From Pseudomonas graminis (GTDB taxonomy: Bacteria > Pseudomonadota > Gammaproteobacteria > Pseudomonadales > Pseudomonadaceae), in contig NZ_SOCR01000008.1 of assembly GCF_004364335.1 (NCBI RefSeq), positions 1-64,000 on the forward strand: a stretch of 64,000 bases of DNA. The letters run 5' to 3'. Positions 54,926 through 63,463 of this stretch are shown piece after piece. Each line of letters starts with the position of its first letter. Positions within the stretch are counted from its first letter, which is position 1. Both the position numbers and the translations under genes were made by a program. The notes below the pieces were generated by a model, which saw only the letters and a list, made by a program, of their open reading frames with translations, was not told the DNA's origin and did no database searches.

Positions 54926-57900
54926 ATGATGTGGATGCCGGCCATTGCTCTCCTGTGCGTGCTCGCCCCCGCTGCCCTCACCGCACAAACATTGCCTGGC
55001 GAGGGTGGTAATGGGCAAGTGATGCATCAGGAGTGGCTGCTCGGCGAGGAGACCGAATCCGGGAATGCAGCCGGGATAAGCCGCCATCTTCCCACTGACT
55101 TGATCAGCGACCGATTCGCTGGCGTCGATCAAAGTCGCCAATCCGAACAATTCGATGGACTGGACGATCCGCCCTCCTCATTGCAGGCCGCCACTCACTC
55201 CAGTGAACGCAGCAAGCTCTGGCACGAGTTTCTGCTCATCGGTGTTCCCGGATTGCTGTTCCTGACGACGGTGTTGGCCATCGTGGTGAGGATCAACCGT
55301 CGTCTCAGTTCGGAAATCTCCCGCCGAATCGCCCTGGAACAGGAGCTGCGCAGCAGCGAGTATCACTATCGCGGGATGATAGAGAGCCTTTCGGCCATCG
55401 CGTGGGAAGCCAACACCCACGATTACTCCTACAACTACGTCTCGCCCCACGCGCAAGATTTGTTGGGGTATCCGCTGCACCAGTGGCGAAGGCCCGGGTT
55501 CTGGCAGAGCATCGTTCATCCGGAAGACATCGACTACACACAGGCCTACTGCGACCGTGAGATGGCGGAAGGCAATGATCACAGCGTCGATTATCGAGTC
55601 CTGACCGCCGACGGGAGGGTGGTCTGGATCCGAGACATCGTGAGCATGATCGGCTATGGCCGAGAGCGGGTGATGCGCGGGCTGATGATCGACATCAGCG
55701 AAGCCAAGCAAACCGAAGAGGCCTTGCGCCTCTCGGAAGGGAAGTTCGCGTCGGTGTTCGCGCAATGCCCTGACATGCTGGTCATCGCGCGTCTTTCCGA
55801 CGGCTGTTTCCTGGAGGCCAATCCGGCATTCGCGGAGCAGATCGGCATCAGCCCGGCCGACGTTGTCGGACGCGTGCCTTCCGAGCTGAACATCTGGGGT
55901 ATTCCCGACATTGGCCACAGCCTGCTGCAACGCCTTCAGAAGGGCAGCATCCGCAATCTGGAAATGCCGTTTCGACGCAGTGATGGCCGCCTGTTCACCG
56001 GGCTTCTGTCAGCCGAGCCCTTTGATCTGGACTCTACTGCTGCGGTGGTTCTGGTGGTGAGGGATATCACGCCGCTCAAGGAGGCCCAGCAACAACTGCA
56101 AATGTCCGAAGAGAAATTTGCCAAAGCGTTCCACTCCTCCCCCGACGGCCTGTTGATCACACGACAAAACGACGGGCTGCTGGTGGAGGTGAATGACGGT
56201 TTCAGTCGTATCACCGGCTATCACAGTTCGCTGTCGCTGGATCGCACCACCCTTGACCTGGGCATCTGGGTAGACCTGAACGAGCGACAGCAGTTGCTTG
56301 AGCAATTGAGCCGCGACGGCTTCGTGAAAGACTTCACCAGCCACATTCGTCGCAGGGATGGTCAGATCCGCCTGTGCGAGATTTCTGCGCGACCGCTCCC
56401 GATTGCCGGTGAGGACTGCATGCTCACCATCGCGCGCGACATCACCGACCGCCACCAGATGCAGGAAAAGCTGCAACTGGCGGCGACAGTATTTGAGAGC
56501 ACTGCGGAAGGCGTATTAATCACCGACACCCGACAGCGGATCAATGCAGTCAACCGCGCCTTCAGCGAGATCACTGGCTACAGCGAACTGGAAGCGCTCG
56601 GTAACACGCCGAGCTTGTTGGCGTCCGGACTCCACGACAGCGCGTTCTACGCCGCCATGTGGTACCAACTGACGGCCGAGGGTCACTGGCAGGGCGAGAT
56701 CAGCAACCGGCGCAAAAATGGCGAGATCTACCCAAGCTGGCTGACCATCAGTGCCGTGCGCAATCGCGATAAATCCATCACCCATTTCGTCGCGGTGTTC
56801 GCTGATATTTCCAGCCTGAAGCAGGCCCAGGCTCGGCTGGATTATCAAGCGCATCACGACCCGCTGACCGGCCTGCCAAACAGGACGCTGTTCGAAAGCC
56901 GACTGCACGCCGCGCTGATTCACTCAAGAGCGGCTTGCAGCCTCGGCGCGGTGTTGTTTCTGGATTTGGACCGCTTCAAGCACATTAACGACAGCCTCGG
57001 CCACCCGGTTGGCGATCTGCTGCTGAAAAGCATTGCGGTGCGCCTGAAGGAGAATCTGCGCGACATCGACACCGTCGCACGGCTCGGCGGGGACGAATTC
57101 ATCATCCTGTTGCCTGGCCTGCAAAACCCCAGCGACGCCGAAGCCGTTGCGACCAAGCTACTCAACAGTTTTTCAGCGCCGTTTCAGGCGGGCGAACACG
57201 AGTTCTTCATGAGCACCAGCATCGGCAGCGCGCTGTTTCCCACAGACGGCGCGGACGTCGCCACGCTGATCAAAAATGCTGACGCGGCGATGTATCGCTC
57301 CAAGGCCAAGGGGCGCAACCGCGTCGAGCACTACACGCGCGATCTGACCGCTCAGGCCAGCGAGCGGATTGCCCTGGAGCACGCGCTGCGGCGCGCCATT
57401 GAGCGTAATGAGTTCACCCTGTCTTACCAGCCCAAGATCAGCTTGCTGACACACAGGCTGGTCGGCGCCGAAGCACTGATACGCTGGTTCCATCCCACGT
57501 TTGGCGATGTCCCACCCGAGCGATTCATCCCGCTGGCAGAAGAAAACGGCATGATCCTGCAAATCGGCGAATGGGTGCTCGGCACGGCCTGCCAGCAGTT
57601 GCACGAGTGGAACCAGCGCTACGAGGTGTTCGGCCCTTTGTCGGTAAACCTTGCCGGTGCGCAGCTGCGTCAGCCCAACCTGCTCAACAGGATCGAGCGC
57701 CTGCTGCTCCAGCACCAGTTACAGCCCGGGTGCCTGCAACTGGAGATCACCGAGAACTTCATCATGTCGCAGACCGAGGAAGCGCTTTCAGTGCTGCACC
57801 GCCTTAAGAAACTCGGCGTGCAACTGGCGATCGACGACTTCGGCACCGGCTACTCCTCGCTCAGTTACCTCAAGCGCCTGCCGCTGGACATCCTCAAGAT

Positions 57901-58174
57901 CGACCAATCATTTGTGCGCGGTTTGCCTGACGATCCCCATGATGCTGCCATTGTCCGCGCGATCATTGCGCTTGGACGCAGCATGCAACTGACGGTCATC
58001 GCAGAAGGCGTCGAGACGCTTGAGCAACAGCAATTCCTGGCCGACGAAGGCTGTGAACAGATCCAGGGCTACCTCGTCAGCCTGCCCCTGCGCGCGGAGG
58101 AATTCTGTGCGACATTCCTTCGTACAACCGTTTCAGACGTTTCGGATAGCACAGCGCGTAAACCGTCGTTATAA
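54926..58174 (+). CDS. rmcA: RmcA-like PAS-GGDEF-EAL cyclic-di-GMP protein
   Basis: Membrane protein, 1082 residues. A signal-like N-terminus, a short (~75-residue) periplasmic stretch, one transmembrane helix (about 99-122), four PAS domains (about 145-262, 273-385, 400-510, 520-640), then GGDEF with intact LGGDEF and an RxxD inhibitory site five residues before it (RDID), then EAL with EALIRW, ENFIM, DDFGTGYSSL and AEGVET intact. It could both make and cleave cyclic-di-GMP. P. aeruginosa RmcA, at the same place after rpoD, carries a large periplasmic ligand-binding domain that is missing here. Confidence 0.88.
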   Translation: MMWMPAIALLCVLAPAALTAQTLPGEGGNGQVMHQEWLLGEETESGNAAGISRHLPTDLISDRFAGVDQSRQSEQFDGLDDPPSSLQAATHSSERSKLWHEFLLIGVPGLLFLTTVLAIVVRINRRLSSEISRRIALEQELRSSEYHYRGMIESLSAIAWEANTHDYSYNYVSPHAQDLLGYPLHQWRRPGFWQSIVHPEDIDYTQAYCDREMAEGNDHSVDYRVLTADGRVVWIRDIVSMIGYGRERVMRGLMIDISEAKQTEEALRLSEGKFASVFAQCPDMLVIARLSDGCFLEANPAFAEQIGISPADVVGRVPSELNIWGIPDIGHSLLQRLQKGSIRNLEMPFRRSDGRLFTGLLSAEPFDLDSTAAVVLVVRDITPLKEAQQQLQMSEEKFAKAFHSSPDGLLITRQNDGLLVEVNDGFSRITGYHSSLSLDRTTLDLGIWVDLNERQQLLEQLSRDGFVKDFTSHIRRRDGQIRLCEISARPLPIAGEDCMLTIARDITDRHQMQEKLQLAATVFESTAEGVLITDTRQRINAVNRAFSEITGYSELEALGNTPSLLASGLHDSAFYAAMWYQLTAEGHWQGEISNRRKNGEIYPSWLTISAVRNRDKSITHFVAVFADISSLKQAQARLDYQAHHDPLTGLPNRTLFESRLHAALIHSRAACSLGAVLFLDLDRFKHINDSLGHPVGDLLLKSIAVRLKENLRDIDTVARLGGDEFIILLPGLQNPSDAEAVATKLLNSFSAPFQAGEHEFFMSTSIGSALFPTDGADVATLIKNADAAMYRSKAKGRNRVEHYTRDLTAQASERIALEHALRRAIERNEFTLSYQPKISLLTHRLVGAEALIRWFHPTFGDVPPERFIPLAEENGMILQIGEWVLGTACQQLHEWNQRYEVFGPLSVNLAGAQLRQPNLLNRIERLLLQHQLQPGCLQLEITENFIMSQTEEALSVLHRLKKLGVQLAIDDFGTGYSSLSYLKRLPLDILKIDQSFVRGLPDDPHDAAIVRAIIALGRSMQLTVIAEGVETLEQQQFLADEGCEQIQGYLVSLPLRAEEFCATFLRTTVSDVSDSTARKPSL

Positions 58175-58175
58175 T
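58170..58175 (+). promoter_or_regulatory. -10 element of the tRNA promoter
   Basis: Consensus TATAAT at 58170-58175, containing the TAA stop codon of the rmcA-like gene (58172-58174) and followed by a GC-rich discriminator. The tRNA begins 14 bp downstream. The -35 is poor (TAGCAC at 58147-58152). Confidence 0.6.
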
Positions 58176-58189
58176 CCGCGGCCTACTGA

Positions 58190-58266
<77 letters not shown>

Positions 58267-58272
58267 AATAAT

Positions 58273-58298
58273 AAAGCCGCGCATTGCGCGGCTTTTTT
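58273..58298. terminator. intrinsic terminator after the tRNA
   Basis: AAAGCCGCGC (58273-58282) pairs with GCGCGGCTTT (58286-58295) around ATT, with a T run to 58298. On the minus strand it also faces the 3' end of the yjf-type operon. Confidence 0.9.
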
Positions 58299-58337
58299 CG
58301 TTCTGGCGCTGTACCCACCGCCGGCCTCATCACACCC

Positions 58338-59495
58338 TCAATCAATCACCACATGCGGCAAAAACCGGCTGCTGTCCTTGGTGATCAAGCTATCGTCTTC
58401 ACGAATCCCAATCCCCGAAGCCGTATCCCCCACCACCCACGATCCGATCAGCGTGTAGCTGTCGCCAAAACGAGGCAACGGCGCGAACGCCTGCAGGATG
58501 TAGGGCGCATCGTTGTAGGAGCCGTCTTCGAAAATGACCTGGTCGGTCGGGGTGCGGATTTCGATGTTGGCGCCTTCGCGGGAAAAGTACGGCTTGCGCA
58601 CCCAGCCCTTCGGCACCGCAGATTGAGGGTGCTTATCGACAAAGGACGGCAGCAGATTGGGATGGCCTTCGTTGAATTCCCAAAGCAACGGCAGGATGCC
58701 TTTGTTCGAAATGATCGCCTTCCAGGCCGGTTCGATGAACTGAGTGTCGCACTGCGGGATGGCCTGGCCGTGGGGCTCATGGAAGACATGCTCCCAGGCG
58801 TGCAGCTTGAAGATGCGTTCTATCCAGCGGCCTTCGAGGTCGACGAATCTGCCTTGGCCGTTCAGGCCGATGTCCTCAATGTCGATGTGGCGGGTTTCGA
58901 TGCCGACATGTTCAGCCATTTTGCGCAGGAATTCGGTCGTTCCTCGGTCTTCGATCGAGCCTGACATGCACGAGAAGTAGAAAGGCCCGCCTTCCCTGAT
59001 CGCCGCAAACGCCCGCACCAGATCCTCCGCCATCGAGTTGAACTGCGAAGCGCGGGCCGGCAATACGCCGCGCTGGATCTGCTCTTCAAGCCAGATGAGC
59101 TGAAACGCGCCCGCTTCATACGCCGACGTAGGCGTGTCCATGTTGGCTTCCAACAGCTTGGCCGGGTTGATGCCGTCATAGCTGAAGTCAAAGCGGCCAT
59201 ATAGATGCGGGTGGCCTTCCTTCCACGAGGTGCGGACCAGATCGAAGAACGCCGGCGGAATGGCCAGCCGGGTCAGCAGTTCTTCACTCTCGACAACCTT
59301 TTCCACGACGTCCAGGCACATGGCATGAAGCTCCTGGGTCGGCGCTTCGATGTCGCGCGTGATCTGCGCTTCGGTGAACTGGTAGTAAGCCCGCTCATCC
59401 CAGTAGCGCTCGCCGTCGATGGTGTGAAAGTTGAACCCTTCACGCTCGGCCGTCTGCCGCCAATCAGGACGTTCCTGGATGCTGATCCTTTTCAT
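58338..59495 (-). CDS. glutathionylspermidine-synthase-like ATP-grasp ligase (YjfC/YgiC)
   Basis: 385 residues, synthetase domain only, with no amidase half. ATP-grasp elements include GRFDFSYDGINPAKLLEANMDT, EPAWKAIISNKGILPLLWE and a Lys/Gly-containing KPYFSREGANIEI. The family forms amide bonds between a carboxylate and an amine; the true partners of the YjfC/YgiC group are not established. Start at 59495, with AGGGA 8 nt upstream. Last gene of the operon, 14 bp after the YgiB-like lipoprotein gene. Confidence 0.82.
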   Translation of the reverse strand: MKRISIQERPDWRQTAEREGFNFHTIDGERYWDERAYYQFTEAQITRDIEAPTQELHAMCLDVVEKVVESEELLTRLAIPPAFFDLVRTSWKEGHPHLYGRFDFSYDGINPAKLLEANMDTPTSAYEAGAFQLIWLEEQIQRGVLPARASQFNSMAEDLVRAFAAIREGGPFYFSCMSGSIEDRGTTEFLRKMAEHVGIETRHIDIEDIGLNGQGRFVDLEGRWIERIFKLHAWEHVFHEPHGQAIPQCDTQFIEPAWKAIISNKGILPLLWEFNEGHPNLLPSFVDKHPQSAVPKGWVRKPYFSREGANIEIRTPTDQVIFEDGSYNDAPYILQAFAPLPRFGDSYTLIGSWVVGDTASGIGIREDDSLITKDSSRFLPHVVID

Positions 59496-59509
59496 GGGTA
59501 ACGTCCCTG

Positions 59510-60235
59510 TTATCCGCCGAAGCTTGAGCCGCTGCTTTTGCCGCCCCAACCGCTGCGAGCGGTAGCCTGGCTACCAAAACCGCCACGGGAGACAGACGAC
59601 GAGACGGAGGAGTTACGACCAAGGGTGCTTTTGCTGTAAGTCCCGGTCGAACTGCTTCGCGCCTGGGTGGAGTTGCCGAAGGTTTTGCCCTGCTCGATCT
59701 GGCGCGACAGTGTGGAATACCCGTATCCACCCCGCGAGTCACGCTCCTGATAAATGGGTTGGGCGTAGTAACGACCGCCACCGCCGGTGAATCCGTTGAC
59801 CATGTTGCTGACGAGCATGCCCATCAGGAACCCGTTCACCCCGGAACCGAAGCCACCACCCCCGCCACCGGACTGGTTAGCCTGTGCCTTCGCTGCGTCG
59901 ACCTGGGACTTGGGAAGCTCGCCGGAAACCTCCAGCTGGAAACCGCCGAGCTTGGGCGTGAACTTGCCATCGGCATTCTGCTGGCAGTAATCAGGGACGA
60001 AATCTGCTTCGCAAGCGGTCTTGTCGTCGTAGGTCGGGGCAATGCGGCGGTGTTCCGCCAGCGCGCTCATGTAGGCGTCCGAGCAGATGTCGACCGGGAC
60101 TTTCTGATCCACACAGGACTGAACCGACGGGTAGGTCTGCTGCGCGGAAACCTCGACGGTATCGGACTTGCTGCACGCACTGATCGCCAGCGGCAGGGTG
60201 CTGGCCAGGACCAGCTTGAGGGAACTACGTCTCAT
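59510..60235 (-). CDS. YgiB/YjfM-like lipoprotein (DUF1190)
   Basis: 241 residues. Signal peptide with lipobox AISAC, predicting an N-acylated lipoprotein at Cys21. The middle has conserved Cys pairs (SVQSCVDQ, DICSDAYM, TACEADF, DYCQQN). A Gly-rich stretch (about 125-155) and a Ser/Gly/Arg-rich tail ending SSGSSFGG follow. Function unknown; paired with the ligase gene as in ygiB-ygiC and yjfM-yjfC. Confidence 0.8.
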   Translation of the reverse strand: MRRSSLKLVLASTLPLAISACSKSDTVEVSAQQTYPSVQSCVDQKVPVDICSDAYMSALAEHRRIAPTYDDKTACEADFVPDYCQQNADGKFTPKLGGFQLEVSGELPKSQVDAAKAQANQSGGGGGGFGSGVNGFLMGMLVSNMVNGFTGGGGRYYAQPIYQERDSRGGYGYSTLSRQIEQGKTFGNSTQARSSSTGTYSKSTLGRNSSVSSSVSRGGFGSQATARSGWGGKSSGSSFGG

Positions 60236-60261
60236 CGATAACTCCTTTCGATAACGGGCGA

Positions 60262-60687
60262 TCAGGTCGACGGCGTCATGCAGGCCGAGTTGAGGAAACC
60301 GACACTGATCGAGACGCTGGCGGCGTAGATGGCCGCCGCAAGCTCGCCTCGGGTGATGCGTGCGGACAGATCCTTGAGCACCATGCTGGTGGCGGTGAAG
60401 GCCAGCAGCTGTACGACTGCTGCGATGACTGCCCAGATCACCACATCCAGTACGCTGATGCTGTAGGTGATCACGTTGCTGGCAGGCAGGGCAAAACCGA
60501 TCAGCGCACCGCCGAGGGCGACGGCGGCGGCCACATTGCCCTCACGAATCTGGGCGAATTCCTTGTGCGGCGTCAGACGCGTGTAGGCCATCTGAAACAA
60601 CGAGAACAATCCGCCGGCCACAATGATGTAGACCACAAAACTCAGCAACGACTGGAAGCTAACGGACATACGAAGCGCTTCAAGCAT
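60262..60687 (-). CDS. DUF350 membrane protein (YjfL-like)
   Basis: 141 residues with about four transmembrane helices and an internal repeat typical of DUF350 (NVAAAVALGGALIGFALP and ELAAAIYAASVSISVGFLN). Function unknown. AAGGA is 8 nt before the ATG; 13 bp after the DUF2491 gene. Confidence 0.85.
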   Translation of the reverse strand: MLEALRMSVSFQSLLSFVVYIIVAGGLFSLFQMAYTRLTPHKEFAQIREGNVAAAVALGGALIGFALPASNVITYSISVLDVVIWAVIAAVVQLLAFTATSMVLKDLSARITRGELAAAIYAASVSISVGFLNSACMTPST

Positions 60688-60700
60688 TTTTTACTTCCTT

Positions 60701-61360
60701 TTAAATGACGGTGAAATCAGTGGACTGCAGGGTCACGCCGACCGAGGTGGTGAAGGAGACAACGCCCTCCTCGTCTTCCTCGACCGACAGCAACAGAAAC
60801 TCGCGGCGGTCGACCAGCCCGGTGTCCCGCGCGTACAACATGCTCAGGTGCTTGATGCGGTAGGCACCGTCGGGACTGACGACGTGCTCGTCCATGGGCG
60901 TGAGTTCGGTCTGGCCTTGTTCAGTGCCCCACTGACGGCCGTACTCCCAGCCGTCATGTTCGAACACCGGCAGACCGACTTTCGACGAAGGCCCCACCAG
61001 ACGCTTGAGCTCCGCCTCGCTGTTGATTGTTACGACGCTGCTGTAGCCGAACAGGATGACGTCCTGAACGTCTTCAGCGGCAGGCCCGTTCATCATGACC
61101 TGCAGCCAGTAGTCCTCGTCCTCGAAGTAGAAGCGCACCAGACGTACCGATTGGCCGAGGTCGACCTGACCCACTGACCAGACCACTTCTTCGTTGGGGA
61201 CCACCAGTTCCGAATGGCCGTCGAGCATCAGTTTGAGTGAGTCGTCGAGGTCGAGCATACGACCGGTAGCCAGCCCGAATGGATTAGCCAGGCCCGGATT
61301 GCCGAGACCGGCCGGTGGATTGGGCGACTCCAGGCCTAACGCGCGTTTGATCCAGCTCAT
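60701..61360 (-). CDS. DUF2491 protein (YjfK-like)
   Basis: 219 residues, soluble, acidic. The start MSWIKRALGLE and the FYFEDEDYWLQVM segment fit the YjfK family. No catalytic motif recognised. Encoded between the rhomboid and DUF350 genes. Confidence 0.85.
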   Translation of the reverse strand: MSWIKRALGLESPNPPAGLGNPGLANPFGLATGRMLDLDDSLKLMLDGHSELVVPNEEVVWSVGQVDLGQSVRLVRFYFEDEDYWLQVMMNGPAAEDVQDVILFGYSSVVTINSEAELKRLVGPSSKVGLPVFEHDGWEYGRQWGTEQGQTELTPMDEHVVSPDGAYRIKHLSMLYARDTGLVDRREFLLLSVEEDEEGVVSFTTSVGVTLQSTDFTVI

Positions 61361-61409
61361 GTTTCATCTCCTTGAATTCGCGCCGAGGCGATGTAAAAAA
61401 TTCTGCCAA

Positions 61410-61973
61410 TCACTGCGCCGGACCTCGTTCGACAAGCCGCCATGAGTGCATCAGCCAGGCCGTCACAATACCGGCAAGCGCGCCACACAGGTGTGACTCA
61501 ATCGATACGCCGGGCACCGGAATGAAGCCAAAAATCAGTCCGCTGTAGCCCAGCAGGGTCACCAGCGCAATCGCGAAACTCGCCAGGCTGCGTTGATACC
61601 ACGCGCGCGCCAGCAGATACGCCCACAAGCCAAAGACCAGACCGCTGGCGCCCACATGGATGACCGGCCGGCCAACCACCCAGACCATCAGCCCGCCCAG
61701 CAAAATGATGAGCAGAACCACACGGACGTAACGTTGAAGCCCCTCGGTCGCGACCAGCCAGCTCAGCACCACAAAAGGGAGCAGATTGCTCAGCAGGTGA
61801 CGGACAGAGCCATGCAGAAACGGGGAGAAAACGATGCCTTGAAGTCCGGATAACGTTCTGGGTACCAGGCCGTGGAACAGCAGGCTGTTGGCGGTCAGGG
61901 AGTTAACCATCTGCACAACGATCATCACAGCGGCAAGGCAGAGTATCGTTCGTAGTCCATTTCCGATATTCAT
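61410..61973 (-). CDS. rhomboid-family intramembrane serine protease
   Basis: 187 residues, about six helices. The catalytic Ser is in GASGLVFG and the catalytic His in SIESHLCGALAG; the HGSVRHLLSNLLPF helix carries the conserved His/Asn of the oxyanion region. The ATG at 61973 was chosen over TTG 61994, which has no ribosome site. Not part of the E. coli yjfIJKLMC set, so an insertion or lineage-specific addition. A terminator precedes it. Confidence 0.87.
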   Translation of the reverse strand: MNIGNGLRTILCLAAVMIVVQMVNSLTANSLLFHGLVPRTLSGLQGIVFSPFLHGSVRHLLSNLLPFVVLSWLVATEGLQRYVRVVLLIILLGGLMVWVVGRPVIHVGASGLVFGLWAYLLARAWYQRSLASFAIALVTLLGYSGLIFGFIPVPGVSIESHLCGALAGIVTAWLMHSWRLVERGPAQ

Positions 61974-62007
61974 CTGTACACCGCTGAAGCCCAAAAAACT
62001 GAAACCG

Positions 62008-62036
62008 AAAAAAGGCAGACGGAAATCCGGCTGCCT
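62008..62036 (-). terminator. intrinsic terminator inside the yjf-type operon
   Basis: Minus strand AGGCAG (62031-62036) pairs with CTGCCT (62013-62018), extended by an inner CGG/CCG pair, and is followed by a run of six T (62008-62013). It lies 14 bp past the PspA-like gene and 35 bp before the rhomboid ATG, so downstream genes depend on readthrough or a separate promoter. Confidence 0.8.
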
Positions 62037-62050
62037 CTGTTTAACGGTGC

Positions 62051-62758
62051 TTATTGCCCAGCGTTACCGCTCTGGTTTTGCGCTTTCAATCGGGCCAGCA
62101 CATCGGCCGCGCCGCCTGATTTTGCGCCGATCCCGGCGTCTTGGAGACGACGCTCCAGATCGCCGCCATTGGCAACCTCGGTCAGCTCATCGGCCGCTTC
62201 AAGCCTGGCGTCCTGCTCATCCTGACGCTGCTTGATACGTGCCAGCGAACCCACTGCGGTTTCGAGTCGGCCATTGGCACCGCCCGTTGCAGCTGCGGCG
62301 TTGATCTGCGCCTTTTGCACGCTGTCGCGGGCCTTGGCCATATCGGTCTGCTGACGCAGGCCTTTGATCTGGCTCTCAGCCTTGATGACCTGTGCGGTCA
62401 ATTTGGCCACGTGAACACCAAACTGATCTGCAGCAAGTTTCTCTTGATCGCGCAGGGCCGTCAGCTCGGCTACTTTCTCGGCACACTCGAGGGCAAGGGC
62501 TTCTTCGCCTTTGTTCATCGCGGCGAGCGCTTTCTGCTCCCAGTTGGCGATGTTCTTGTCGTGCTCTTCGACGCGCTGGAGCGAGAGCTTGTGCTTGGCT
62601 TTGATTTGAATCAGCTGGTTGCGCGCCGCCAGCATGGAAGCATCGGCGTCACGGATTTCCTGATCGAGGATTCGCAGTGCCTGAGCATCGACGATGGCTT
62701 CACCCACCTCGGAAGCCCCACCACGCAGCGCTGTGACCATTTTTTTCCAAAGGCTCAT
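62051..62758 (-). CDS. PspA/IM30-family protein (YjfJ-like)
   Basis: 235 residues, almost entirely coiled-coil helix, N-terminus MSLWKKMVTALRGGASEVGEAIVD. PspA/IM30 proteins bind stressed membranes and form ESCRT-III-like assemblies. The amphipathic first helix is less hydrophobic than in PspA itself. 15 bp after the DUF2170 gene. Confidence 0.88.
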   Translation of the reverse strand: MSLWKKMVTALRGGASEVGEAIVDAQALRILDQEIRDADASMLAARNQLIQIKAKHKLSLQRVEEHDKNIANWEQKALAAMNKGEEALALECAEKVAELTALRDQEKLAADQFGVHVAKLTAQVIKAESQIKGLRQQTDMAKARDSVQKAQINAAAATGGANGRLETAVGSLARIKQRQDEQDARLEAADELTEVANGGDLERRLQDAGIGAKSGGAADVLARLKAQNQSGNAGQ

Positions 62759-62773
62759 TGATGTGTCTCCCGA

Positions 62774-63394
62774 TTACTGTGAATCAATGTTTAGAAGATC
62801 TTCGTAGGCATCAGCCGCACGAATCACGTTGTCTGCCAGCGTGAGCACTTCGTGGACGATGACCGTCAGCGAAGAGGCAGCGCTCAGGGCGCCGAACATG
62901 CTGTAGACGGTTTCGCCGTTTGGCATGGTCTCGATGCCGATCGACGACAGCGGGAAGAGGTCCCGACTGCGCAGCACCGTCTCGTTGAAAGACTTTGGGT
63001 CTTTGACCTGAGAGGCGTAGACCAGGACGGAATCAACCAGGATCTGGTCGCCCGCGATGGCAATGATGATGGGCAAGCCGCCGAACTGGTTCATCACCAG
63101 GCTCAGACTTGGCTCGGCGCCTTGAATGAGGGTCAGCTTGATGTCGTTGTTCTTCACCACATCCAGTTCGGCGAACGCCGAGTGAAGTGTGTCGATCGTC
63201 CAATTGGTATTCTCAGTCATGAATCCCTCCAGTTTGATCCGGTTACCCAAGTAGGGCTGGCGTAGCACTTTTTCGATGTCTCTCAACACTTCCGCGTTTT
63301 CTGGAAGTACGTACAGCTCTCGTTTCACGTACCCGGCAGCCGTCAGCCGAGCGCGCATCTCGCGCATGTAATCGGTTGAAGTTTTCCGAGCCAT
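62774..63394 (-). CDS. DUF2170 protein with extra N-terminal domain (YjfI-like)
   Basis: 206 residues. From about residue 62 it matches the YjfI/DUF2170 family (SFNETVLRSRDLFPLSSIGI, FGALSAASSL). The first ~55 residues (DYMREMRARLTAAGYVKREL...) are additional; the helix-strand-helix look and basic character resemble small DNA-binding modules, so autoregulation is possible but unproven. GGGA lies 9 nt before the ATG. First gene of the operon. Confidence 0.82.
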   Translation of the reverse strand: MARKTSTDYMREMRARLTAAGYVKRELYVLPENAEVLRDIEKVLRQPYLGNRIKLEGFMTENTNWTIDTLHSAFAELDVVKNNDIKLTLIQGAEPSLSLVMNQFGGLPIIIAIAGDQILVDSVLVYASQVKDPKSFNETVLRSRDLFPLSSIGIETMPNGETVYSMFGALSAASSLTVIVHEVLTLADNVIRAADAYEDLLNIDSQ

Positions 63395-63411
63395 TGAAGT
63401 TTTTCCCGAAC

Positions 63412-63423
63412 ATCACATGTGAT
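63412..63423. promoter_or_regulatory. operator-like palindrome, proximal copy
   Basis: Perfect 12-bp palindrome ATCACATGTGAT, 18 bp before the DUF2170 start codon, just downstream of the predicted -10. Confidence 0.6.
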
Positions 63424-63431
63424 AGCGATGC

Positions 63432-63460
63432 ACCCTACGCGCATGTAAGCCGATGCGCAA
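63432..63460 (-). promoter_or_regulatory. predicted promoter of the yjf-type operon
   Basis: Minus strand -35 TTGCGC (63455-63460), 17-bp spacer, -10 TAGGGT (63432-63437). The spacer contains most of a GCGCAT/ATGCGC inverted repeat (63439-63458). Palindromes lie immediately outside both ends of the promoter. Confidence 0.5.
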
Positions 63461-63463
63461 CGT

